Below are positions 1 to 5,255 of a stretch of 5,255 bases of DNA, one piece after another. The stretch's first letter is position 1. Every line of letters starts with the position of its first letter. This DNA is from Spirochaetaceae bacterium. GTDB lineage: Bacteria; Spirochaetota; Spirochaetia; UBA9216. Position numbers and translations under genes: made by a program. The notes beneath the pieces are model-generated. The model saw nothing but the letters and a program-made list of their open reading frames with translations, made no database searches and was not told the DNA's origin. Where the stretch lies: assembly GCA_028527945.1 (NCBI GenBank), contig JAQQAK010000086.1, forward strand, positions 1-5,255. The letters run 5' to 3'.

Positions 1-134
1 TACATTAAAGATCCCAATGGCTTTAAATATCTTATAAAATTATCATCAATTTCTCTATCAAGAAAAATATCATAAGCGTACCATCCTGCTTCAGAACAAG
101 TCTCGCGCGATGGAAGCCTTTTTAGAATTTTCAT
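1..134 (-). CDS. Hypothetical protein, N-terminal part (cut by left edge)
   Basis: An open frame of 44 codons starts with ATG at 134 and runs to the window edge. The last two visible bases are TA, so the next codon is either Tyr or a stop. The product begins MKILKRLPSRETCSEAGWYA and continues with an acidic stretch (DREIDDNF) and an RYLKPLG segment. It has no signal peptide or membrane segment, so it is probably cytosolic. I do not recognise the family. The start lies 5 bp after the TGA of the upstream aminotransferase gene, with an AAAGAGAG purine stretch (about 143-150) inside the end of that gene serving as a plausible ribosome binding site. This close spacing indicates co-transcription and probably translational coupling, so it may act with the aminotransferase. 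That the frame is a real gene is likely; its function is unknown. Confidence 0.7.
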   Translation of the reverse strand, partial: MKILKRLPSRETCSEAGWYAYDIFLDREIDDNFIRYLKPLGSLM

Positions 135-139
135 TTTTA

Positions 140-1288
140 TCAACTCTCTTTAAGCGACTGGTGGATTTCTGTTATAGCCTTTAAAAAAGCTTTTATATCT
201 TTTAGATCATTAAAAAACGAAAGACTACACCGTACAGTACCAAACTTTGATGTTCCTATATAATCATGAATAAGCGGACAACAATGAAATCCAGTTCTTA
301 CAGTAATATTGTATGAATGAAATAAAATATATCCTATATCAGAAGGGTTTATTCCATCAATTGTAAAACTGATAACTGGAGAAAAATCTTTTTCAAGGTT
401 GTTTTCCAAAGCTCCACTATAAAGTTTTATAAGAGGTAACTTACTCAATCCTTCCAGTAAAATTAAATAAAGTTCCTGTTCTTTACGAATTATAGAAACA
501 AGGCCTTCATCAAGAATATAATTAACACCAGCAGAAAGAGCAGCTATTCCGGCTTCATTTTGAGTGCCGACTTCATATGGAGCAGACGACTCATAAACAA
601 GACGTCGTCCATCTGTTCCAGTGCCTCCAAATCTGAAAGCTTCCAAAGATATTGAATCCTTCAAATAAAAACCACCAGTTCCCTGAACACCAAAAAGACT
701 TTTATGCCCTGTAAAAACAAGAGCATCGACCTGCCATTTATCGGTATAAACAGGAACGCATCCACTGCTTTGTGAAGCATCAACAATGAAGAGAGCCCCT
801 ACACTGTGAGCAAATCTTCTCATTGTTTCAATATCCTGAACAGCACCTGTTACATTTGAACAATGATTAACTATGACAGCAGCAGTATCTGGAGTTATGG
901 CGGCTTTTAAATCTTCAGGATTGATAAATCCATATTCATCACATGGAATTATTTCTACAGAACAATCAGCCAGCTTTTTCATATTGTAAAGCGGTCTTAA
1001 TACACAATTATGTTCAGTTGCTGTTGTAATAATTTTTTTACCAGACAAACCTAAACCCGAAAGCAAAAAATTAAAAGAATCAGTTGCTCCGCTTGTAAAA
1101 AAGATTCGCTTACTGTCGGATATACCTAAAAGCGCGGCAAGATTTTTACGGCACTCACCAAAAACATCTTCATGCTCACCAGAGCTCCTGTATAAAGAGC
1201 CTGGTGCTTTATCAAGAAATTCAGCATGAACTTTTTTTACGACATCCGGCTTTGGATAAGAAGTTGCCGCGTTATTAAGATATATCAT
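140..1288 (-). CDS. Class V aminotransferase / cysteine desulfurase family protein
   Basis: A complete 382-residue, PLP-dependent fold-type I enzyme of the class V aminotransferase group, resembling the 'cysteine desulfurase family protein' branch (EF2568-like) more than IscS or SufS proper. Seen in the sequence: the N-terminal YLNNAATSYPKP signature (3-14); the PLP-phosphate loop TSGATDS (65-71); ATEHN with the ring-stacking His93; VDASQ with Asp170 and Gln173; the Schiff-base lysine Lys196 in TGHKSL; and RTGFHCC (331-337), which places the persulfide-forming cysteine at Cys336. The TVRCSLSFFN segment (351-360) is also typical. By family knowledge such enzymes take sulfur or selenium from cysteine or selenocysteine to give alanine, but the substrate of this branch is poorly defined. 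The ATG at 1288 is 11 bp after the isomerase stop. Its nearest Shine-Dalgarno-like run, GAAGG, overlaps the end of the isomerase gene at a rather long distance. It is the middle gene of a three-gene cluster. Family call firm, physiological reaction uncertain. Confidence 0.92.
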   Translation of the reverse strand: MIYLNNAATSYPKPDVVKKVHAEFLDKAPGSLYRSSGEHEDVFGECRKNLAALLGISDSKRIFFTSGATDSFNFLLSGLGLSGKKIITTATEHNCVLRPLYNMKKLADCSVEIIPCDEYGFINPEDLKAAITPDTAAVIVNHCSNVTGAVQDIETMRRFAHSVGALFIVDASQSSGCVPVYTDKWQVDALVFTGHKSLFGVQGTGGFYLKDSISLEAFRFGGTGTDGRRLVYESSAPYEVGTQNEAGIAALSAGVNYILDEGLVSIIRKEQELYLILLEGLSKLPLIKLYSGALENNLEKDFSPVISFTIDGINPSDIGYILFHSYNITVRTGFHCCPLIHDYIGTSKFGTVRCSLSFFNDLKDIKAFLKAITEIHQSLKES

Positions 1289-1299
1289 TCTATAAAAAA

Positions 1300-2667
1300 C
1301 TAACCTTCAAGAACTTTAAAGCCCATCACCTCAGAGATTTTTTTCATCATTTTCATATAATCTCCAAAAACAAGAACCTGATGATGTCCAAATCCTGCAA
1401 GATTATGCATATAGGTTCTTGCGTCATCCATAGTAATAAAATAGTATGGGCTACAGTAAAGCTCATCATATTCAGATCTTACAACCTCTCCAACCTTAAC
1501 ACAAACAGTGTCTCCCATTGGATTAAATCTGGCAAGAGTAACCTTGTCTTCTTTATTTTCAGTAAAATCTACCTGAAGTTTACCACCGAATCCCTGACCA
1601 GTGAAAGCCCATAATTTATATTGTAGCTTTTGAGTTCCATATCCATTCATACATAAAGCAGGAACAGCATGGTGAATTCTTAAAAGTTCGTCTGTTTCAT
1701 AATTAGGATTTCCCATAAAAGCCGGTCTCTGTGCCGCATACTGCAATATTGTCATAGCTGTAAGAGCATTAAGATCTTCTTCACATCCACTTGGAATACC
1801 TTCATCTTTCATTATGGAGTGACAAACACATGGAGTAAACTTTCTCTGCTGAGGTATTTCTGAAGTACAAAGCTCATGACATGCTGTTGAAAAAGCATTG
1901 CATTGATAATCTTCCATCATCTTTTTCGCAGCAAGGTAATATTTAATATCGTTTATAAACCACTCAGTATTAACCTTTGTGTCTTTAGATCCACCAAGCA
2001 TTTCTTCTGCTATAGGAGCTGCTTCTTCATCAGTAATCTTATCCATGTATGGAAAAATGTCTCTGAAAGGAAGTTTTACAACCTCTAAACCATATTTTTT
2101 TCTTAAAATCTCAGGGTCACGAATAAGACTCTGAATACCAAACGTAGGCTGACTGCCTGCTGTTAGAACTAAAGCCCTTGTTTTTGAAACAGCCTTTCGA
2201 ACCCATAAAAGATGAACTATTTCATTTAAGTCTTTCATATCCATACAAACATGAGCCTCAACACCAATAGAACGACAGTAGGCAGCAAAATCTATTCCTT
2301 CATTTCCATTCTGTAATATAACAACAGGCTTTTTGTAACGTTCAAGCTTAGGTATTCTCCAGTTCATACATAGAAAAAAGTCGACTTTGTCCATGTCCTC
2401 TTCTATTTTTTCAAAAACATCAGCGCCAACAACAAATTTTTCATCATACCTGGCATCAATTGCAGGAAGAAGTTCTACCTCACTTGAGATATCTTCAAGC
2501 TGCTTTACAGCGTCGGCAAAAGATTTATCAGCAGCCTTGGCTTCTGCTTCTACAGTCATATCTTCTTTACGTCCGGCCCGGCATGGACCTTCCCAGAAAT
2601 GTGAGTGAGTAAGACATCCGACAATGGGTCTTACAACAAGTTTGGTATCAATTGCTTTTTCAATCAT
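1300..2667 (-). CDS. L-fucose/L-arabinose isomerase-family protein
   Basis: A 455-residue protein resembling the COG2407 'L-fucose isomerase and related proteins' group, cytosolic enzymes that interconvert aldoses and ketoses using a divalent metal. The N-terminal two-thirds looks like alternating Rossmann-type segments (for example VVILQNGNEGIDF near 115-127, ALVLTAGSQPTFGIQ near 165-179). The C-terminal part carries the putative metal and active-site elements: GIPSGCEEDL with Glu296, IHHAVP with His332/His333, and GFGHHQVLVFGDY with His428/His429, comparable to the final metal-binding histidine of fucose and arabinose isomerases. The protein has 14 cysteines, five of them between 263 and 295. 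The frame is open upstream to a GTG at 2781, but that start has no ribosome binding site, whereas ATG 2667 follows a strong AGGAG. It is the first gene of the isomerase / aminotransferase / small-protein cluster and lies downstream of an AraC-type regulator. The actual sugar cannot be read from sequence; fucose, arabinose or a less common aldose are all possible. Confidence 0.85.
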   Translation of the reverse strand: MIEKAIDTKLVVRPIVGCLTHSHFWEGPCRAGRKEDMTVEAEAKAADKSFADAVKQLEDISSEVELLPAIDARYDEKFVVGADVFEKIEEDMDKVDFFLCMNWRIPKLERYKKPVVILQNGNEGIDFAAYCRSIGVEAHVCMDMKDLNEIVHLLWVRKAVSKTRALVLTAGSQPTFGIQSLIRDPEILRKKYGLEVVKLPFRDIFPYMDKITDEEAAPIAEEMLGGSKDTKVNTEWFINDIKYYLAAKKMMEDYQCNAFSTACHELCTSEIPQQRKFTPCVCHSIMKDEGIPSGCEEDLNALTAMTILQYAAQRPAFMGNPNYETDELLRIHHAVPALCMNGYGTQKLQYKLWAFTGQGFGGKLQVDFTENKEDKVTLARFNPMGDTVCVKVGEVVRSEYDELYCSPYYFITMDDARTYMHNLAGFGHHQVLVFGDYMKMMKKISEVMGFKVLEG

Positions 2668-2675
2668 GCTATTAT

Positions 2676-2680
2676 CTCCT
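2676..2680 (-). promoter_or_regulatory. Strong Shine-Dalgarno that fixes the isomerase start
   Basis: The minus strand reads AGGAGATAATAGC directly before ATG 2667, an AGGAG core 8 nt from the start codon. This decides for a 455-residue product over the 38-residue N-terminal extension that would begin at the GTG at 2781. Confidence 0.88.
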
Positions 2681-2700
2681 ATAAAAATTGGTTTTTGAAA

Positions 2701-2716
2701 CACGGTAAAATCCGTG
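2701..2716. repeat. 16-bp inverted repeat in the isomerase leader
   Basis: CACGG-TAAAAT-CCGTG forms a perfect 5-bp inverted repeat around a 6-bp AT-rich centre. It lies 34 bp upstream of the isomerase start codon. It could be an operator for a dimeric repressor or a small RNA hairpin in the leader. It has no following T-run in either direction long enough to be a rho-independent terminator, and the stem is short. The position just downstream of a possible -10 element (2719-2724) would suit an operator, but this is inference. Confidence 0.45.
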
Positions 2717-2718
2717 AT

Positions 2719-2724
2719 CTTATA
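2719..2724 (-). promoter_or_regulatory. Possible -10 element for the isomerase operon
   Basis: On the minus strand TATAAG sits in the context GGGATATAAGATC, a fair match to the sigma-70 -10 consensus. No good -35 hexamer lies 16-18 bp upstream, as is common at activator-dependent promoters. It is one of several weak candidates in an AT-rich region, so the assignment is tentative. Confidence 0.25.
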
Positions 2725-2779
2725 TCCCTTCAACCAATATGAGACATATCGTAACAGCAGATATTCAAAACCGGCGTCC

Positions 2780-2813
2780 ACTATTTCATGAAGTGTATAT
2801 ACTATTTTATGAA
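2780..2813. promoter_or_regulatory. Paired direct repeats, candidate AraC-family operator
   Basis: Two copies of a 13-bp sequence, ACTATTTCATGAA (2780-2792) and ACTATTTTATGAA (2801-2813), match at 12 of 13 positions and start exactly 21 bp apart, so they present the same face of the helix two turns apart. AraC-family proteins bind direct half-sites with about this spacing, each subunit using two helix-turn-helix motifs across about 17 bp. The pair begins 15 bp after where the regulator gene ends and 113 bp upstream of the isomerase start, a reasonable place for an activator site. The spacer contains the palindrome GTATATAC. That the neighbouring AraC-type protein binds here is inference. Confidence 0.55.
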
Positions 2814-2827
2814 TTTATTTTAAGAAG

Positions 2828-4753
2828 TTATTTAGTAAGGTTAAAATTATACTTTGTTGCCATTTCTCCCGGAGTTAAACCAAATCGTTTTTTAAATAAT
2901 CTAAAAAAAGTTCCCATACTGGCAAAACCTGATTGTTCAGCAATTTGAGCAACTGTTTTATCAGACGTTTTAAGAAGTTCTTCGGCATGAAGCAGCCTGC
3001 ACTCGTTTATATAACCAGCTATACTCAATGTTGTATGCTGTTTAAAAAGTCTGTTAATATAAGAAGTTGTAAGATTAAACTTATCAGCGATTTGATCAGC
3101 GGATAAATTAAAATCAGCAAAACTGCTATTTATAATATCCTTTATCAACTCAACATTATGATCATGCTTCTCTGATTTCTTTTTCTTACAAGCATCTGTT
3201 ACCTGAATAATAACACCTTCAAGCATTGCGGCTGTTTCATCAATAGTATTTTTCTTTTGTATTGCAAGAATCATAGGAACGACGCCTTCCAACGGAGGAA
3301 GATGATAGGATTTCTCTAATAGCTCAACAACAGACACAAGAGACGCCGCAAACCTTATAACAAACCTTTTAATGGTCTCAGGCCCATAAGGTTTGGCATA
3401 ATCCAGCATTTCATTCATTAGAACAAGAGCTTCTTCATCGTTTAATGATTTAATAGTCTCTTCAAATTGACGCTGCTTTTCAAGAGGATATCTAAACTCT
3501 TCATCCGGAACCATATCCCAGGAGCCTGGTGTTATAAAAGCATTGCTCCCCATCAAATACCTATATTCAGAAAGTCTCTGCAAATACTCAAAATCACGGT
3601 CAAGATCCTGATTATCTAAACAAATATCACTTATTGTAACTGAAACACTAAAATCTTGTTTTCCTAAATTATTTTTATGCCACTTTCTAAGGTTTTGTTC
3701 AAATAATTCATAGTTGTTTGAATCTTCAGAGTTGAGCATATAAACAATAAACTCATCTTCATACCTAAAATATTCTGATTTATATCCAGTTTCCTTAAGA
3801 AAGGCTGAGAACATAAAACAAAAGTTCAATATTTTACTCTGTTGTTCTTCTATATTATATTTATGAGAAAAATCATTAAAATTATCTATTTGAAACATTA
3901 TTATCATAACTGGTTTATCAATTGAAATTTCCAGTTCATATTCGACCTCTTTCTTCTTGAATATTGAAAGCTCTTCTTCACTACTGTTTTTACATAGATT
4001 TCTCATTAATCTGGCTTTTCTTGATTCAAGATAGACTCTTCGGTTTATTTGGGCACTATTTAATTGTCTGTAAATTAAAACAAATACAATGAGAACAACA
4101 ACAGCAGAAAAAAACAAGGCAAAAAGTAAAGCTCTAACACGTTTTAGATAAACCTCTCCGGCAGCATTCATATCATGTACTATAGAATGAAAAAGAAAAT
4201 CAAACTCATCTGTAACATTATCAAGACTTTCAAGAACGCAAACAGTTTCTTCAAGAAGACAGATCTCATTAACACTAAGCTGGTTCTGCATACGCATTTG
4301 ATACATTGTGTGAAGCATTCCATTAACCATGACCTTTTCACCAAGTCCTGACTGAATAATCTGCTTAAAATAATAATCAGCATTATTTAATCTAACTTCT
4401 GTAAAACGCCAAACACGATAAGCACCATCAAGGCGTTCTTTTATACCGTCCTGCCGTGTTAAATATGGATTATTTAATAAACTTTCAAGTCTATCTCCAA
4501 AGCCCTTATACTGTTTTTCCCAGTTTTCTATAACCGGAGAAGAGCCTTTACCAAATTGTGTAAAACGATTTAACAAAAGATCATTTGTTGAACTTTCCAA
4601 ATTACTCCATTCAGACAACACCGACATAGCTTCAAGAGCAAGAGACTTAACTTGATTGGACTGATTATTATAAAATAAAACAAGAACACCAAGAAAACAC
4701 AATAAAGAGAAACTGCTGACAAATATAAGAAAAAAATTGTGGATCTTCTTCAC
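2828..4753 (-). CDS. Membrane-anchored AraC-family regulator with degenerate GGDEF-like domain
   Basis: A 641-residue one-component regulator of the YesN-like architecture. Order: a short basic N-terminus and membrane segment 1 (about 7-28); an extracytoplasmic sensor region (about 29-206), mainly helical in appearance with no recognised fold; membrane segment 2 (about 207-228); a basic juxtamembrane helix; a GGDEF-like domain (about 278-410) with IIMFQIDNF containing Asp290 and YFRYEDEFIVYM where GGDEF has become YEDEF (331-335); a helical linker; and a C-terminal AraC domain (about 533-635) with helix-turn-helix 1 near NLSADQIADKFNLTTSYI and helix-turn-helix 2 near TVAQIAEQSGFASMGTFF, ending in the FGLTPGE signature. 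The altered GGDEF motif argues against cyclic di-GMP synthesis and for a dimerisation or regulatory role. The start is GTG at 4753; an in-frame stop 9 bp upstream excludes a longer protein. It is divergent from a sugar-binding protein gene and upstream of the isomerase cluster, its probable targets. Confidence 0.9.
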   Translation of the reverse strand: MKKIHNFFLIFVSSFSLLCFLGVLVLFYNNQSNQVKSLALEAMSVLSEWSNLESSTNDLLLNRFTQFGKGSSPVIENWEKQYKGFGDRLESLLNNPYLTRQDGIKERLDGAYRVWRFTEVRLNNADYYFKQIIQSGLGEKVMVNGMLHTMYQMRMQNQLSVNEICLLEETVCVLESLDNVTDEFDFLFHSIVHDMNAAGEVYLKRVRALLFALFFSAVVVLIVFVLIYRQLNSAQINRRVYLESRKARLMRNLCKNSSEEELSIFKKKEVEYELEISIDKPVMIIMFQIDNFNDFSHKYNIEEQQSKILNFCFMFSAFLKETGYKSEYFRYEDEFIVYMLNSEDSNNYELFEQNLRKWHKNNLGKQDFSVSVTISDICLDNQDLDRDFEYLQRLSEYRYLMGSNAFITPGSWDMVPDEEFRYPLEKQRQFEETIKSLNDEEALVLMNEMLDYAKPYGPETIKRFVIRFAASLVSVVELLEKSYHLPPLEGVVPMILAIQKKNTIDETAAMLEGVIIQVTDACKKKKSEKHDHNVELIKDIINSSFADFNLSADQIADKFNLTTSYINRLFKQHTTLSIAGYINECRLLHAEELLKTSDKTVAQIAEQSGFASMGTFFRLFKKRFGLTPGEMATKYNFNLTK

Positions 4754-4798
4754 CGCCTTAGTTTATCATGGAGCTTGATATTTGTATAAGGAAAATTA
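4754..4798. promoter_or_regulatory. 45-bp divergent intergenic region
   Basis: Only 45 bp separate the GTG of the regulator and the TTG of the binding-protein gene, so at least one promoter must lie inside the opposite coding sequence. On the plus strand AAGGA (4788-4792) lies 6 nt before TTG 4799 and is a good ribosome binding site. On the minus strand AAGGCGGTGA (4750-4759) matches the full anti-Shine-Dalgarno consensus at 9 of 10 positions but overlaps the annotated GTG start. No convincing -35/-10 pair was found on either strand. Shared control of the two genes is likely from the arrangement, but not shown. Confidence 0.6.
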
Positions 4799-5255
4799 TT
4801 GAAGAATCATTTAGTACAAGCAATATTTATTATTTTCACTCTTTCATTTTTGCCGCTTTTCGCTGAAGGCTCATGCGAACAGGAAAAAAGTATTATAAAA
4901 GTTTGGGATTTCAAGTTTAATGATATACAAACAAGGCGTGTTTTCACAAAAATTGATAATTTATTTTTAGAAAACACTCCTGAGGCTTTAGTCGAACATA
5001 CAGGCTTTGAAGAAGAAGAATATATCCCAGCTTTAAGATCAGCCTTGCTTGCTGGGACTGCTCCAGATATTATAATGCTGCATCAGGGGCTTGAATTTAC
5101 AGAATTCCAAAGTTATCTTGAACCGCTTGATTCTTTCATTCAAGAATCAGAAATAAAGTTTAATAATAACTCTCTTGAACCTTGTACAAATATTTCAGGC
5201 GAAAAAAAAGCCCTGCCCTTATCGTTTCAGGGAATTGGATGGTACTATAATAAAG
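4799..5255 (+). CDS. ABC transporter extracellular solute-binding protein, N-terminal part
   Basis: An open frame of 152 codons from TTG 4799 to the window edge. TTG is preferred because AAGGA stands 6 nt upstream, an in-frame TAA lies 15 bp further upstream, and the next in-frame ATG (codon 93) would remove the signal peptide. Residues 1-22 form a signal peptide (MKNHLVQA, then a hydrophobic core to PLFA). The mature part looks like a family 1 (sugar-type) binding protein: IIKVWDF as the first beta strand, ALRSALLAGTAPDIIML (79-94) as the conserved segment preceding the first ligand-binding loop, YLEPLDSFI (106-114), and ALPLSFQGIGWYYNK (138-152), the usual hinge region where the protein is told to be 'real' by its neighbours. 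Expected full length is about 400-450 residues, so roughly the first third is visible. It delivers a sugar or oligosaccharide to permeases presumably encoded to the right. Class firm, substrate unknown. Confidence 0.88.
   Translation, partial: MKNHLVQAIFIIFTLSFLPLFAEGSCEQEKSIIKVWDFKFNDIQTRRVFTKIDNLFLENTPEALVEHTGFEEEEYIPALRSALLAGTAPDIIMLHQGLEFTEFQSYLEPLDSFIQESEIKFNNNSLEPCTNISGEKKALPLSFQGIGWYYNK

Noticed and set aside
2701..2716. The CACGG/CCGTG inverted repeat as a rho-independent terminator
   Set aside because: The stem is only 5 bp and is not followed by a proper T-run on either strand; it also lies in the isomerase leader close to its ribosome binding site.
2668..2781. A 38-residue N-terminal extension of the isomerase starting at GTG 2781
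   Set aside because: No ribosome binding site precedes it, the translated extension does not resemble the family, and it would run through both inverted repeats. ATG 2667 has a strong AGGAG.
1381..2948. Several plus-strand open frames of 60-77 codons opposite the isomerase
   Set aside because: They are antisense to a clear enzyme gene, have low-complexity or unlikely compositions and lack credible ribosome binding sites.
4180..4383. A 67-codon minus-strand frame inside the regulator gene
   Set aside because: It is an out-of-frame overlap within the well-supported sensor region of the regulator.
4761..4793. Degenerate copies of the 21-bp-phased repeat (GTTTATCATGGA and TTGTATAAGGAA) in the divergent region
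   Set aside because: They match the isomerase-side repeat at only 8 and 7 of 12 positions, which is not convincing in AT-rich DNA, although the 21-bp spacing is the same.
4768..4866. A small plus-strand frame starting ATG GAG CTT near the divergent region (about 32 codons)
   Set aside because: It overlaps the signal-peptide region of the binding-protein gene out of frame, lacks a good ribosome binding site and has no recognisable features.
1..5255. CRISPR array, tRNA or rRNA genes, insertion sequence or transposase
   Set aside because: No regularly spaced repeats, cloverleaf-like segments, terminal inverted repeats or transposase motifs were seen; nearly all of the window is accounted for by coding sequence.

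Overview
The window is low-GC by eye and bacterial. It carries four minus-strand genes, two of them reading into the left half from a shared direction, and one plus-strand gene cut by the right edge. The layout fits a carbohydrate-responsive locus of a low-GC anaerobe. A Treponema-like spirochete or a clostridial relative would both fit. The solute-binding protein has a signal peptide without a clear lipobox, which leans slightly towards a diderm, but taxonomy cannot be settled from this sequence alone.

From right to left: a plus-strand gene (from 4799, running off the right edge) encodes the N-terminal third or so of an ABC-type sugar-binding protein. It is divergent from a minus-strand gene (2828-4753) for a 641-residue membrane-anchored AraC-family regulator, with only 45 bp between the two start codons, and neither start is ATG. 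The regulator has two membrane segments around an extracytoplasmic sensor region, then a degenerate GGDEF-like domain, then a C-terminal AraC double helix-turn-helix. After a 160-bp intergenic region comes an L-fucose/L-arabinose isomerase-family enzyme (1300-2667). It is followed closely by a PLP-dependent class V aminotransferase/cysteine desulfurase-family protein (140-1288, 11-bp gap) and by an unrecognised small gene (start at 134, 5-bp gap, cut by the left edge).

The 160-bp region upstream of the isomerase is the most informative non-coding part. It has two 13-bp direct repeats (12/13 identical) exactly 21 bp apart, the geometry of AraC-family half-sites, plus a 16-bp inverted repeat in the leader and a strong Shine-Dalgarno that fixes the isomerase start at 2667. 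No convincing rho-independent terminator was seen between the minus-strand genes, so read-through from the regulator is also possible.

Working model (inference): the regulator senses an extracellular or periplasmic ligand, possibly through the neighbouring binding protein, and controls the transporter and the isomerase operon. Co-transcription of a sugar isomerase with a cysteine-desulfurase-like enzyme and an unknown small protein is not explained by ordinary fucose or arabinose catabolism and is the part most likely to hide unfamiliar biochemistry. I did not find a clearly new class of system.
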